Source: Providencia manganoxydans
GTDB lineage: Bacteria; Pseudomonadota; Gammaproteobacteria; Enterobacterales; Enterobacteriaceae
DNA: 64,000 nt
Direction: 5' to 3'
Assembly (NCBI RefSeq): GCF_016618195.1
Contig: NZ_CP067099.1
Coordinates: forward strand, 1,488,001-1,552,000
Shown piece after piece: positions 9,727 to 19,582 of this stretch (position 1 is its first letter; each line of letters begins with the position of its first letter). The notes under the pieces are model-generated. The model was not told the DNA's origin. It saw nothing but the letters and a program-made list of their open reading frames with translations, and did no database searches. A program made the translations under genes and the position numbers.

Positions 9727-10344
9727 ATGTTTACTATTTATCTACAGGGCGCTTTACTTGGGGCAGCGATGATCCTTCCATTAGGACCACAAAATGCCTT
9801 CGTATTACAGCAGGGCAGTCGAAAGCAATATCATATTATGAGTGCATTTTTATGCTCTTTAAGTGATACGTTATTAATCGTTGCAGGGGTATTTGGTGGT
9901 AGCGCTTTACTTAGCCAATCTGAAATATTGATGCAGCTGATTACATGGGCTGGTGTTGGATTTTTAACATGGTATGGGTATGGTGCTTTTCGTAGCGCAT
10001 TTAGTCGCGACGATATGGTGTTAAGCGCAGAGCATCAAATCGCTAGTCGTTGGCGAGTAATCATAACGTTGTTTGCCGTGACATGGCTTAATCCACATGT
10101 TTACTTAGATACTTTCGTGGTGTTGGGGAGTGTCGGCGGTCAATTAGAAAGCCAACTACGCCCTTGGTTTACAGCGGGAGCGTTGACGGCTTCATTTGTT
10201 TGGTTTTTTGCATTAGCGATGTTAGCGGCATGGTTTTCACCTGTGTTAAATAAACCGTTATCGCAACGTATTATTAATGTATTTGTTGGCACAGTAATGT
10301 GGTTTATTGCTATTCAATTAGCAAAACAAGGATTAGGGTATTAA
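9727..10344 (+). CDS. argO: L-arginine exporter ArgO
   Basis: This LysE-family inner-membrane exporter of 205 residues (E. coli 211) has about six hydrophobic segments. The family signature [19 protein letters not shown] is near the N-terminus and [16 protein letters not shown] is in the middle. In E. coli argO is activated by ArgP with arginine and exports arginine and canavanine. Its regulator argP lies two genes downstream on the opposite strand, which supports the same role here. Confidence 0.95.
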   Translation: MFTIYLQGALLGAAMILPLGPQNAFVLQQGSRKQYHIMSAFLCSLSDTLLIVAGVFGGSALLSQSEILMQLITWAGVGFLTWYGYGAFRSAFSRDDMVLSAEHQIASRWRVIITLFAVTWLNPHVYLDTFVVLGSVGGQLESQLRPWFTAGALTASFVWFFALAMLAAWFSPVLNKPLSQRIINVFVGTVMWFIAIQLAKQGLGY

Positions 10345-10468
10345 GGATAATTGTAATTTCTTATTAATCTGAAACGAACTTTACATTGTATGTGCTAAGG
10401 TTTATGTAGGTTGCTAGTGAGTGATAATATCACGGCAACTTTCTTGTTATTATTTCTTAGGAGGTCCT

Positions 10469-11203
10469 GTGAAGTTAAAGTCTTTAGTTCTTGCCGCCAT
10501 GATGGCGGGTATTGCGGTTCCAGCTATTGCACAAGCCAATCCACTTCCTGAAGGCCCACATATTACGACATCAGGTAATGCAGTTATTAAGGCATCACCT
10601 GATATGGCAACATTAAATATTAATGTTGAAGTTACTGAGAAAGATGCAGCAGCCGCTAAAACAGGTGTTGATAAGCGTGTTGCTGAGTATTTTGAGTTTT
10701 TAAAACAAAACGGCATTGAAAAGAAAGATATCAATGCTGCTAATGTGCGTACTCAGCCTAAATATGAGTATGACAAAGAATCACAAAAATCATCAATTGT
10801 GGGTTATACGGCGGTTCGCTCTGTTGAAGTTAAAGTCACTAAATTAGATCAGCTTAATACACTGCTGGATGGGGCTTTGAAAGCGGGACTAAATGAAATT
10901 AATTCGGTTCAGTTTGGTGTGAATAATCCACAACAGTATCGTGATGAAGCACGTGAAAAAGCAATTAAAAATGCGATTGAACAAGCTAACGCATTGGCCA
11001 AAGGTTTTAGTGTTCAGTTAGGGCCTGTATACAGTATCAATTATCGTGCTCCTGATGCGGTTCCATACCCAGCACCAGTGATGAACTATCGTGCTAAAGC
11101 TGTACTTGCTGCTGCTCCTGAACGTGATGTTAATGAAACTTATGAGCAGCAGAGTATTGATTTTAATGACCAAGTTGATGTGGTTTTTGAGTTAAAACGT
11201 TAA
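10469..11203 (+). CDS. yggE: Periplasmic SIMPL-domain protein (oxidative-stress defence)
   Basis: The SIMPL (DUF541) protein has 244 residues from GTG 10469. This start follows TAGGAGG and gives a clean signal peptide ([22 protein letters not shown]), so I reject the ATG-less longer frame from 10421. The mature part begins [20 protein letters not shown], the usual SIMPL opening. E. coli YggE (246 residues) is linked to lowered reactive oxygen; the biochemical activity is unclear. Its 3' end overlaps argP by four bases, tail to tail. Confidence 0.92.
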   Translation: MKLKSLVLAAMMAGIAVPAIAQANPLPEGPHITTSGNAVIKASPDMATLNINVEVTEKDAAAAKTGVDKRVAEYFEFLKQNGIEKKDINAANVRTQPKYEYDKESQKSSIVGYTAVRSVEVKVTKLDQLNTLLDGALKAGLNEINSVQFGVNNPQQYRDEAREKAIKNAIEQANALAKGFSVQLGPVYSINYRAPDAVPYPAPVMNYRAKAVLAAAPERDVNETYEQQSIDFNDQVDVVFELKR

Positions 11204-12099
11204 ATCTCTTCTTGTTTCAACATTAGGCGCCCTGTTTTGAGTAGGGCGTCTGTCACTTTCTTCATCGTGCGGCTTTCTGGTGCAAAACGATGCCAGTAAA
11301 GCATACGACGTTGATATAGCCCCGGTGTTAAATCTACTAACTCACCATTTTTTAATTCATTCGCTATCTGCAAATGTGGGATCATACAACAGGTTGACCC
11401 TTGTTTGGCTAATTGCACAAATGCTTCTGATGAATTCACGATATGGCAAGGGACACTCCCCGGCGATAAACCAAAGTTTTGCTGCACAAAAGCTTGATGC
11501 ATATCATCAAGATGGTCGAATGCGACAGCCGGCGCTTTAAGCAGCGATGAGCGCGTGACGCCATCAGGGAAATAAGTTGCGGCAAAGTCTGGTGACGCAA
11601 CAAAAAGGTAATCCAAAGCCCCCAATTTGTCGACAAGGCACCCCGGTAGGGCTTGTGGTTGAATACTGATCGCACCAACTACTTCACCGCGTCTTAAACG
11701 CTCTTGGGTACGCGTTTCATCTTCCACTTGGATATTTAAGCGTATTGGGCTATTACGTAACACAGGGTTGAGGGCCGGTAACAGCCATGTTGCTAAGCTA
11801 TCAGCGTTGACCGCAAGCGAAAGCAGTAGTGGCGTTGAACCACCATTTTCATCACCAAGCCATTGTTCTTCCAATAATTCTACTTGATGCAACAATGCTA
11901 GTAACTTTTGCCCTTGCTCAGTGGGATGCGGTGGCACTGTCCGGACAAGTAGCGGCTGGCCAAATAGGTTTTCTAATTGCTTGATCCGTTGTGAAACAGC
12001 TGACTGCGTAATACACAGTTTTTGAGCTGCGCGCTCAAATCCTCTTTCACGAATGACAGCATCCAGTGCTTGCAACGCGCGGTAATCAGGGCGCTTCAT
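11200..12099 (-). CDS. argP: LysR-type regulator ArgP
   Basis: This LysR-family activator of 299 residues (E. coli 297) has an N-terminal winged helix ([34 protein letters not shown]) and a C-terminal lysine/arginine-sensing domain. In E. coli ArgP (IciA) activates argO with arginine and controls lysine-responsive genes such as lysP and dapB. The gene overlaps yggE tail to tail and is divergent from rpiA, the same order as in E. coli. Confidence 0.96.
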   Translation of the reverse strand: MKRPDYRALQALDAVIRERGFERAAQKLCITQSAVSQRIKQLENLFGQPLLVRTVPPHPTEQGQKLLALLHQVELLEEQWLGDENGGSTPLLLSLAVNADSLATWLLPALNPVLRNSPIRLNIQVEDETRTQERLRRGEVVGAISIQPQALPGCLVDKLGALDYLFVASPDFAATYFPDGVTRSSLLKAPAVAFDHLDDMHQAFVQQNFGLSPGSVPCHIVNSSEAFVQLAKQGSTCCMIPHLQIANELKNGELVDLTPGLYQRRMLYWHRFAPESRTMKKVTDALLKTGRLMLKQEEI

Positions 12100-12283
12100 T
12101 GGGGATATTCTCCTTGTCGTTATTCTATGGGTTAATATGCCATAATTTATTGCAGAACACTTGAAATATTAATGACATTGTATAAATCACAGAATATAGC
12201 GAACAAAGCTGAACTTGTTGGGTGTACAGTATATACTACTAACACTAACTTCATTGATATTTTAAATAGCAAAAGGCATGGGC

Positions 12284-12940
12284 ATGACTCAGGACGAATT
12301 AAAAAAAGCAGTAGGTTGGGCAGCATTAGATTACGTAAAACCTGGCACGATTGTTGGCGTAGGGACGGGTTCTACCGCTTCTCATTTTATTGATGCACTT
12401 GCGACAATGAAAGGTCAGATAGAAGGTGCAGTTTCGAGTTCAGAAGCGTCTACTGCAAAACTTAAGGCGTTAGGTATTCCTGTTTTAGATTGTAATGATG
12501 TTGATTCATTAGATGTTTATGTCGATGGTGCCGATGAAATTGATCATCACATGAATATGATCAAAGGCGGTGGCGCTGCGCTAACTCGTGAAAAAATTGT
12601 TGCTGCCATTTCTAAAACATTTGTTTGTATTGTCGATCAATCAAAGCAAGTTGATGTATTGGGTAAGTTCCCACTTCCTGTTGAAGTGATCCCAATGGCT
12701 CGCAGCTACGTGGCGCGTGAGTTAGTAAAATTGGGTGGAACACCTGAATATCGCCAAAATGTCGTTACCGATAATGGTAATGTGATTTTAGATGTTCATA
12801 ATTTAAGCATTGTTGATCCTGTTGCCCTTGAAAATAAAATTAATGGTATTGCAGGTGTGGTCACTGTTGGCCTGTTTGCGAATCGCGGGGCAGATGTTGT
12901 ATTGATGGGTACCTCTGAAGGGGTTAAAACCATTAAATAG
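12284..12940 (+). CDS. rpiA: Ribose-5-phosphate isomerase A
   Basis: RpiA interconverts ribose-5-phosphate and ribulose-5-phosphate in the pentose phosphate pathway. The protein has 218 residues (E. coli 219). It shows [15 protein letters not shown] (phosphate loop), YVDGADEID (catalytic Asp) and [14 protein letters not shown]. The ATG at 12284 is preferred over ATG 12278 because AAAGG then sits seven bases upstream and [15 protein letters not shown] matches the family start. Confidence 0.97.
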   Translation: MTQDELKKAVGWAALDYVKPGTIVGVGTGSTASHFIDALATMKGQIEGAVSSSEASTAKLKALGIPVLDCNDVDSLDVYVDGADEIDHHMNMIKGGGAALTREKIVAAISKTFVCIVDQSKQVDVLGKFPLPVEVIPMARSYVARELVKLGGTPEYRQNVVTDNGNVILDVHNLSIVDPVALENKINGIAGVVTVGLFANRGADVVLMGTSEGVKTIK

Positions 12941-12966
12941 CGTTTAAATGTACCTCAGATGAACAT

Positions 12967-13000
12967 AAACCAGTGATTATTTTACTGGTTTATTTTTTTT
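12967..13000 (+). terminator. Rho-independent terminator after rpiA
   Basis: AAACCAGT pairs with ACTGGTTT and is followed by TATTTTTTTT. The remaining spacer to serA (13001-13294) is A/T-rich and presumably holds the serA promoter; I found no clear site in it. Confidence 0.9.
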
Positions 13001-13294
13001 ATGAGTAGATAGATATTTTTAATATTGATTTTTCTGGTATTAACTATTAGTAAAAAAATTCACGATTTTTTATTTATCACTATTTTGGTGATATATCTCA
13101 CACTAATGCTTATAACATAGGCAAAATCCTTATTTTGTGTTACCGCCCCTGATTTTCTTCCGTATAACTTCTTTTTCTTCGCGCTAGATAGTTAGGGCTA
13201 GGCAAACGATTGTATTGATACTGTGCCATTTTTTGCTATGTTGGTAGTCGGAGATTCATCTGTTACGAATTTTAAGCATGATAGGGTAGGGTAA

Positions 13295-14545
13295 ATGGTC
13301 AAGGTATCTTTGGAAAAAGACAAAATTAAGTTTTTATTATTGGAAGGTGTTCATCACAGCGCGGTGGATAACCTAAAAGCAGCAGGTTATACCAATATTG
13401 AATATCACAAAAGTGCACTGTCGGATGAAGAATTAAAAGAAGCCATTAAAGATGCGCGTTTTGTCGGTATTCGCTCCCGTACTCATTTGACTGAAGAAGT
13501 TTTTGCTGCGGCTGAAAAATTGGTTGCGGTAGGTTGTTTCTGTATTGGGACTAACCAAGTCGATTTAGATGCTGCGGCTAAACGTGGGATCCCTGTATTT
13601 AATGCGCCTTTCTCGAATACTCGTTCCGTTGCAGAGATGGTACTTGGCCAATTACTATTATTACTGCGTCGTATCCCTGAAGCAAACATGAAAGCCCACC
13701 GCGGTATTTGGGAAAAACAAGCAAAAGGTTGTTTTGAAGCACGTGGTAAACGTTTAGGTATTGTAGGCTATGGTCATATCGGTACTCAGTTGGGGATCTT
13801 AGCTGAAGGTATTGGTATGGATGTTTACTTCTATGATATCGAAAACAAATTACCTTTGGGGAATGCAACACAAGTTCGTTCAATGGCTGAGCTATTAAAT
13901 ATGAGCGATGTGGTGAGCTTACATGTACCTGAAACACCAAGTACTAAAAACATGTTTGCTAAACCGCAATTTGAATTGATGAAGCCAGGGGCCATTTTTA
14001 TCAATGCTTCACGCGGAACAGTGGTAGATATTCCTGCTTTAGCGGATGCATTAGAAAGCAAGCATTTATCAGGTGCTGCGGTAGATGTGTTCCCAACAGA
14101 GCCTGCCGGTAACAATGATCCGAATGACCCATTCGTCAGTGAATTAATTAAATTCGATAATGTGATATTGACTCCACATATCGGTGGTTCGACGGAAGAA
14201 GCTCAAGAAAATATCGGGTTAGAAGTTGCGAGCAAATTAGCCAAATACTCTGATAATGGTTCTACATTATCTGCGGTCAACTTCCCAGAGGTTTCTCTAC
14301 CGGTACATACTGAAGATACTAACCGTCTATTGCATATTCATGAAAACCGTCCAGGCATAATGAATAGCATTAACCAAGTATTCACAGAGAACAACATTAA
14401 CGTTGTTGGTCAGTATTTGCGCACTACAGGTAATGTGGGCTATGTAGTGATCGATATCATTACTCAGCAGCCTGACCAAGCTGATGATATTTTGGTGAAA
14501 TTAAAAGAACTACCGGGCACTATTCGCGCTCGTTTATTGTTCTAA
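13295..14545 (+). CDS. serA: D-3-phosphoglycerate dehydrogenase
   Basis: SerA makes the first committed step of serine synthesis, oxidising 3-phosphoglycerate with NAD+. The protein has 416 residues (E. coli 410). The substrate domain flanks a Rossmann core (GIVGYGHIGTQLGILAE), with the catalytic Arg in INASRGTVVD and the His in LTPHIGGST. A C-terminal ACT domain (NRPGIMNSINQVF) usually binds serine for feedback inhibition. Serine feeds the glycine cleavage genes further along. A short insertion near EPAGNNDPNDPFVSEL accounts for part of the extra length. Confidence 0.98.
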   Translation: MVKVSLEKDKIKFLLLEGVHHSAVDNLKAAGYTNIEYHKSALSDEELKEAIKDARFVGIRSRTHLTEEVFAAAEKLVAVGCFCIGTNQVDLDAAAKRGIPVFNAPFSNTRSVAEMVLGQLLLLLRRIPEANMKAHRGIWEKQAKGCFEARGKRLGIVGYGHIGTQLGILAEGIGMDVYFYDIENKLPLGNATQVRSMAELLNMSDVVSLHVPETPSTKNMFAKPQFELMKPGAIFINASRGTVVDIPALADALESKHLSGAAVDVFPTEPAGNNDPNDPFVSELIKFDNVILTPHIGGSTEEAQENIGLEVASKLAKYSDNGSTLSAVNFPEVSLPVHTEDTNRLLHIHENRPGIMNSINQVFTENNINVVGQYLRTTGNVGYVVIDIITQQPDQADDILVKLKELPGTIRARLLF

Positions 14546-14575
14546 TTAATCAATTGTTGTCTGCTTGTCATCTGA

Positions 14576-14604
14576 TGGCACTGGTTACCAGTGCCATATT
14601 TTTT
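14576..14604 (+). terminator. Rho-independent terminator after serA, overlapping the end of ygfA
   Basis: TGGCACTGG pairs with CCAGTGCCA across TTA and is followed by TATTTTTTG. The TTA loop is the complement of the ygfA TAA stop, so the last ygfA codons form one arm. Confidence 0.88.
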
Positions 14605-15175
14605 GAGGGGTGATAATTTCTGGCAGTGGAATATCCCAGTGTGCGGCAGGCAGTGACTTCACATATTGGCAGTCATGCGCTAACCCTATAGGATAAAAAC
14701 CTTTGTGTTGCCAATTTGCCAATGTTCTATCATAAAATCCTCCCCCCATACCTAAGCGTTGGCCTTGTTCATCAAAAGCGACCAGAGGGATCATCATAAT
14801 ATCGAGCTGGTTTGGTGGAAGCACTTGAGTGACATCGAGTGGTGGTTCTTCAATATTAAAACGGTTTTTAACTAAGTTAGTTTCAGAGGTATAACGCAAA
14901 AATAATAGATTGTTTCGATTGAAAGGATGTAAAACAGGGAGATAAACGTTTTTATTTTGCTGCCATAGTGCGTTAATTAGCGGCAGTGTATCGATTTCAC
15001 CATCAAAGGAGAGAAATAATGCAATATTGTTAGCTTGGCTGACTTTCGAGTGCAATAAAGCATGTTGCATGATCTTTTGTGCGGCAGTTTGCTGTTCAAT
15101 AGCGTTCAGTTGTTGGCGTTTTTTTCGAGTAGACTGGCGAATTTGATAACGGGTAGCTGATAGTTGATCTTCCAT
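14585..15175 (-). CDS. ygfA: 5-formyltetrahydrofolate cyclo-ligase
   Basis: The enzyme (also called Fau) uses ATP to convert 5-formyl-THF into 5,10-methenyl-THF, recycling a folate that inhibits one-carbon enzymes. The protein has 196 residues. Visible motifs are an N-terminal basic stretch (RKKRQQ), FLSFDGEIDT, and the ATP/folate signature QRLGMGGGFYDRTL. It lies just downstream of ssrS on the same strand, and in E. coli the two are co-transcribed. The stop lies within the serA terminator. Confidence 0.95.
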   Translation of the reverse strand: MEDQLSATRYQIRQSTRKKRQQLNAIEQQTAAQKIMQHALLHSKVSQANNIALFLSFDGEIDTLPLINALWQQNKNVYLPVLHPFNRNNLLFLRYTSETNLVKNRFNIEEPPLDVTQVLPPNQLDIMMIPLVAFDEQGQRLGMGGGFYDRTLANWQHKGFYPIGLAHDCQYVKSLPAAHWDIPLPEIITPQKIWHW

Positions 15176-15266
15176 GGTTTCATATACCTCAGAAATAATC
15201 GAATAAATTACCGCAAGTGTAACGTAATAATAGAAACAAAGGTAAAGACAACACGAAGGGAAAAAT

Positions 15267-15450
15267 GGGGGTCTCCAAGATGCCGTTGTAGGCTGTAACC
15301 CTTGAACCCTTGGTTCAAGGTGAACGTAGTTTAGCTAACCTTTAGGCTTCCTGAGCGGATCAGGCGTGCTCACCAGCGCAATAACCACATTCTATTTTTT
15401 TGAAATATCGGCTCAGGGGACTCACCCACTGACGCGCATCTCAGAGAAAT
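15267..15450 (-). ncRNA. ssrS: 6S RNA
   Basis: The minus strand carries a 184-base sequence, the same length as E. coli 6S RNA. Conserved blocks are the 5' end ATTTCTCTGAGATG, GTCCCCTGAGCCGATATTTC, GAATGTGG, GGTGAGCACGC, CACCTTGAACCAAGGGTTC and GGGTTACAGCC, with a 3' end that pairs with the 5' end. 6S RNA binds sigma-70 RNA polymerase in stationary phase. It lies between zapA and ygfA, all on the minus strand, as in E. coli. The ends are set by alignment from memory and may be off by a few bases. Confidence 0.95.
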
Positions 15451-15561
15451 TCTGTTGAGTACTTGTTGCTACTCTATGGACTTCATTGTATGAAATTGGG
15501 ATGAAAATGCAACCCCATTTTCATATATTTTTTTATACTAATGTATGATTTTTAAGCAAAT

Positions 15562-15891
15562 TTAGCCAATAGGCAAAACCTGTCTCTCAGTAATTTTTAC
15601 CTGATCGTGTAATGCTTGCTCGATCGTCTGTTGCAGCATTTTTATCTTCTCTTCCATATTATATGCATAATCACGCGTTTTTGTCTTTTCTTGTGTTAAT
15701 TCGTGACATACGTTCAATGCAACAATAAAAATAAGCTGCTCTGTATTTGTTACACCGCTTCTATCTTTAAGATCTTGTAAGCGCTGTTCAAGCTCTTGAG
15801 CGGATGCAATTAATGCTTCTTTTTGTTCAATAGGGCAGTTGACTCTCATTGAGCGCCCAAATATTTGAATGTCAACCGGCTGTGCGGACAT
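15562..15891 (-). CDS. zapA: Cell division protein ZapA
   Basis: This small FtsZ-ring-associated protein of 109 residues (E. coli 109) cross-links FtsZ filaments at mid-cell. The N-terminal head begins [20 protein letters not shown] and is followed by a long C-terminal helix ([23 protein letters not shown]). The start follows GGAGGGATC. It heads the zapA-ssrS-ygfA set and is divergent from ygfB; the spacer holds repeat copies. Confidence 0.95.
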   Translation of the reverse strand: MSAQPVDIQIFGRSMRVNCPIEQKEALIASAQELEQRLQDLKDRSGVTNTEQLIFIVALNVCHELTQEKTKTRDYAYNMEEKIKMLQQTIEQALHDQVKITERQVLPIG

Positions 15892-15946
15892 GATCCCTCC
15901 ATACGAATAATACTCGCCGACAAATCTGTGTTCGGCGCCAAAAAAA

Positions 15947-16074
15947 TATACTCGTCATACTTCGAGTTACGGGGCTTTGCGTTAAGGTATAGTGAGTACG
16001 TACGCTTAACTCGTTGGGTCATAGTGTTGATCTATGCTCCTTGCCTACCTGCAATTCGAATTATTTCGAGTATA
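15947..16074 (+). repeat. Dispersed palindromic spacer repeat, copy 2
   Basis: The left end TATACTCGTCATACTTCGAG and the right end GCAATTCGAATTATTTCGAG flank a body related to copy 1. It is in the zapA-ygfB spacer and has the same orientation as the other copies. Confidence 0.88.
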
Positions 16075-16081
16075 CACCCGT

Positions 16082-16130
16082 TATAACCCAAGTTGCAGTA
16101 CTGATAGCAACCGTTCAAATTATTCAGAGT
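16082..16130 (+). repeat. Short, internally deleted copy of the dispersed repeat
   Basis: About 50 bases carry a left end (TATAACCCAAGTTGCAG) almost joined to a right end (TTCAAATTATTCAGAGT). It looks like a deletion derivative beside copy 2. Nothing else is recognised in 16131-16249 apart from the ygfB leader. Confidence 0.6.
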
Positions 16131-16249
16131 CTGGAAATTTCGCTAGATAAAGCGCTTGATTAATAATACAGATCACAAAAGCTTACTGGTATAGCGACTA
16201 CCCTTGATGGTAGCATATCATGAATGATTAGCTAACATGACGAATTCAG

Positions 16250-16828
16250 ATGTCTATACAAAAATCTTTACCAAACTATGAAACGTTGGACACTCTTCTC
16301 CAACAAAATTCCATTGCGCTTACAGCCGCAGAAATTCACGGACTGATTACCGGACTTATTTGTGGTGGAAGCCGTGACCAAGGTTGGCAGACATTAGTTC
16401 ATGATCTGGCTAATGATGGACTGGCTTTTTCTCAAGTAATTGCTCAGCCATTACGTGATCTCTATGACACCACCTATGAAGCATTAGATGACAGTAATTT
16501 TACCTTTTCTATGTTATTTCCTAATGAGAATGCATCAGTGTTTGATCACGCTGATGCCTTAGCTGGATGGGTGAATCATTTTCTATTAGGGCTTGGGGTC
16601 GCTCAGCCTAAACTCGCAGAGAAAAAAGAAGTTAGTGAGGTGATTACTGATTTACGTAACATTGGCATGCTGGGTTACGATGAAGACGAAGATCAAGAAG
16701 AGCTTGAGCAGGCGCTAGAAGAAGTGGTTGAGTATGTCAGAGTGGCAGTACAGCTTTGCTATATCACTTTTACTGAAGGTAAAAAAGCACCAACGGATGT
16801 TGAAAACAACAAACCAACGCTCCATTAA
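16250..16828 (+). CDS. ygfB: UPF0149 family protein YgfB
   Basis: The YgfB/YecA family protein of 192 residues shows the family pattern [17 protein letters not shown] and a C-terminal helical part with [22 protein letters not shown]. The biochemical role is not established here; in E. coli the gene also precedes pepP and ubiH. The Shine-Dalgarno sequence at this ATG is weak. An internal terminator at 16858 separates it from pepP. Confidence 0.92.
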   Translation: MSIQKSLPNYETLDTLLQQNSIALTAAEIHGLITGLICGGSRDQGWQTLVHDLANDGLAFSQVIAQPLRDLYDTTYEALDDSNFTFSMLFPNENASVFDHADALAGWVNHFLLGLGVAQPKLAEKKEVSEVITDLRNIGMLGYDEDEDQEELEQALEEVVEYVRVAVQLCYITFTEGKKAPTDVENNKPTLH

Positions 16829-16857
16829 ATGCCATCAACGTAAGATCTATTGTATTC

Positions 16858-16890
16858 AAGATGTAGCCGATAATGCTACATCTTGTTTGA
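16858..16890 (+). terminator. Rho-independent terminator after ygfB
   Basis: AAGATGTAGC pairs exactly with GCTACATCTT around a 7-base loop; the tail is GTTTG, so the U-tract is short. Confidence 0.7.
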
Positions 16891-17035
16891 TGGGAAGTAT
16901 ATTTGCTTATTTGAGCTAAATAGCGGTTTATTCAGTAAAATTAATACAGGTTAAGTGACGGCCGTTATATGCTTTAGCATTAGCTACAAGGGCATACTAT
17001 TAATTCAACAATCTAAATAATAAGGCAGAAACGGT

Positions 17036-18346
17036 ATGAATAAGCAGGAATTTATTTCTCGTCGTAACGCATTATTGGCTCAGATGGAGCCAGCAAGCGC
17101 CGCTATTATTTTCTCAGCACCTAGCGCACAACGCAATGCGGATAGTGAATACCCCTATCGTCAGCACAGTGATTTCCTGTATTTGACAGGGTTTAGTGAG
17201 CCAGAAGCCGTATTGTTACTAATCAAAAGCGATGAAAAACATAGTCATACCGTACTTTTTAACCGTATACGTGACCTTACTGCTGAAATTTGGTTTGGTC
17301 GTCGTTTAGGCCAAGAGGCTGCTCCAGAAAAACTGGGTATTAGTAAAGCATTGCCTTTTGACGAAATAGAAGAACAGTTATATCAATTATTGAATGGCCT
17401 TGATGTTATTTACCATGCTCAAGGTGAATTCGAGTATGCAGATAAATTAGTGTTTGATGCATTAGAGACCTTACGTAAAGGTAGCCGTCGTAATTTACGT
17501 GCACCGTCAACGATGATTGATTGGCGTCCACTCGTGCATGAAATGCGTTTGTTTAAATCTGAAGCAGAGATAGCCACGTTACGTAAAGCGGGTGAAATTT
17601 CAGCATTGGCGCACATTCGTGCCATGAAAACTTGTAAGCCAAACATGTTTGAATACCAGTTATGCGGTGAAGTAGAATATGAATTTACTCGCCATGGTGC
17701 ACGTTTCCCATCTTATAACACCATTGTTGGTAGTGGTGAAAACGCCTGCATTTTGCATTACACAGAAAATGAATGCGAAATGAAAGACGGTGAAGTGGTC
17801 TTAATTGATGCAGGGGCTGAATTTGATGGCTATGCAGGCGATATCACACGTACATTCCCTGTAAATGGTAAATTTACCAAGTCGCAACGTGAGCTGTATG
17901 AAATTGTGCTCAAGGCACTAAATACCGCCTTAGAATTGTATCGCCCTGGTACAAGTATTCATGAAGTCACACAAAAAATTGTGCGTATCAAAGTTGAAGG
18001 GCTAGTTGAGCTAGGTATTTTACATGGCGACGTAGATCAATTGATCGAGAACAAAGCACTATTTCCATTCTTTATGCATGGTTTAAGTCACTGGTTGGGA
18101 TTAGATGTACATGATGTTGGTTTCTATGGCGCCGACCGTGACCGTATTTTAGAGCCGGGTATGGTATTGACGGTGGAGCCTGGGCTGTATATCGCACCAG
18201 ATGCAGATGTACCTCCTGAGTATCGTGGCATTGGTATCCGTATTGAAGATGACATTGTGATCACTGAAAACGGCAATGAAAACTTGACTGATTTAGTCGT
18301 CAAAGATCCTGATGAAATAGAAGCATTGATGGCAAGCGCTCATTAA
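17036..18346 (+). CDS. pepP: Xaa-Pro aminopeptidase (aminopeptidase P)
   Basis: PepP removes N-terminal residues that precede proline. The protein has 436 residues (E. coli 441). It has an N-terminal AMP_N domain and a C-terminal M24 pita-bread fold. The dinuclear metal ligands are visible in LIDAGAEFDGYAGDITRTF (two Asp), HGLSHWLGLDVHD (His), LTVEPGLYI (Glu) and GIRIEDDIVIT (Glu). It is the first gene of pepP-ubiH-ubiI, with ubiH 34 bases downstream. Confidence 0.97.
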   Translation: MNKQEFISRRNALLAQMEPASAAIIFSAPSAQRNADSEYPYRQHSDFLYLTGFSEPEAVLLLIKSDEKHSHTVLFNRIRDLTAEIWFGRRLGQEAAPEKLGISKALPFDEIEEQLYQLLNGLDVIYHAQGEFEYADKLVFDALETLRKGSRRNLRAPSTMIDWRPLVHEMRLFKSEAEIATLRKAGEISALAHIRAMKTCKPNMFEYQLCGEVEYEFTRHGARFPSYNTIVGSGENACILHYTENECEMKDGEVVLIDAGAEFDGYAGDITRTFPVNGKFTKSQRELYEIVLKALNTALELYRPGTSIHEVTQKIVRIKVEGLVELGILHGDVDQLIENKALFPFFMHGLSHWLGLDVHDVGFYGADRDRILEPGMVLTVEPGLYIAPDADVPPEYRGIGIRIEDDIVITENGNENLTDLVVKDPDEIEALMASAH

Positions 18347-18380
18347 GCTTAAGAGAGTAGTAAAAGGTAATTAACACAAC

Positions 18381-19559
18381 ATGAATGTGATTATTGTGGG
18401 TGGTGGAATGGCGGGTGCAACCTTGGCACTGGCCATTTCTGCGTTAAGCCAAGGGAAGTTATCAGTTTCGCTGGTTGAAGCTTCTTTGCCAGAAGGCGAG
18501 CATCCGGGGTTTGATGCCCGAGCGATCGCACTTGCCCATGGAACCTGTCAGCGGTTAGCTAAAATTGACATCTGGGAAGCGCTTGCTGATTGCGTTACAC
18601 CAATAACCCATGTTCACGTTTCCGATCGCGGTCATGCAGGGTTTGTTAATATCAATGCACAGGATTACCATATTCCTGAATTAGGTAATGTCATTGAATT
18701 GCATGATGCAGGAACTCGATTATTCGAGTTATTAGGCAAAGCGGCAGGTGTTACATTATATTGTCCTGCAAAAGTAGAAACTATCCAGCGGCATAGCGAT
18801 TATGTTGAGGTCACTTTAGATAGTGGCGAAATACTCACCGGCGCATTGCTGGTAGCGGCCGATGGTAGCCATTCGGCAGTAGGGCAGGCTTGTCATATGC
18901 AATGGCAGCAAACTGATTATGGTCAAGTGGCGATTATTGCCAATGTGAAAACGTCGATTGATCCTCAAGGTAGAGCTTTTGAGCGTTTTACTGAGTTTGG
19001 TCCGTTAGCGCTGTTACCTATGTCTCAAGGGCGCAGTTCACTAGTTTGGTGTCATCAACAAGAACAAGCTGACACCATCAAAATGTGGGATGATAAAACG
19101 TTTATTAATAAGCTTCAGCAAGCGTTTGGCTGGCGTCTTGGCAAAATCACTCAGGCGGGAACACGTTTCTGTTATCCGCTATCATTACGTAAGGCTTTAA
19201 ACCCAATTAGTCATCGTACTGTTTTGGTCGGTAATGCCGCACAAACACTGCACCCAATCGCAGGACAAGGTTTCAACCTTGGTATTCGTGATGTGATGCA
19301 ATTGGCCGAGTTAGTGGTTAAAGCCTATCAGAAAAATCAAGATATTGGCGCATATGCACTGTTGAATACGTATCAACAAGCCAGAAGCATTGATAGAGAA
19401 AAAACCGTGACCATGACGGATGGATTAGTGAGAGTTTTTGCCAACCGTTGTTTACCTTTAGTGGTTGGACGCAATTTAGGTTTAATGGCAATGGAAATGT
19501 TGCCATCAGTACGCGATGCACTAGCTCGCCAAACACTTGGCTGGGTAGCGGAACAATAA
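18381..19559 (+). CDS. ubiH: 2-octaprenyl-6-methoxyphenol hydroxylase
   Basis: This FAD-dependent monooxygenase of aerobic ubiquinone synthesis performs the C4 hydroxylation. It has 392 residues (E. coli 392). The dinucleotide fold is VGGGMAGATLALAIS. The second FAD motif reads VGNAAQTLHPIAGQGFNLG, a UbiH variant of the usual GDAAH, which separates it from its neighbour UbiI. It lies between pepP and ubiI, as in E. coli. Confidence 0.96.
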   Translation: MNVIIVGGGMAGATLALAISALSQGKLSVSLVEASLPEGEHPGFDARAIALAHGTCQRLAKIDIWEALADCVTPITHVHVSDRGHAGFVNINAQDYHIPELGNVIELHDAGTRLFELLGKAAGVTLYCPAKVETIQRHSDYVEVTLDSGEILTGALLVAADGSHSAVGQACHMQWQQTDYGQVAIIANVKTSIDPQGRAFERFTEFGPLALLPMSQGRSSLVWCHQQEQADTIKMWDDKTFINKLQQAFGWRLGKITQAGTRFCYPLSLRKALNPISHRTVLVGNAAQTLHPIAGQGFNLGIRDVMQLAELVVKAYQKNQDIGAYALLNTYQQARSIDREKTVTMTDGLVRVFANRCLPLVVGRNLGLMAMEMLPSVRDALARQTLGWVAEQ

Positions 19560-19582
19560 CCACAGAATTAATAGGAGAAAGT

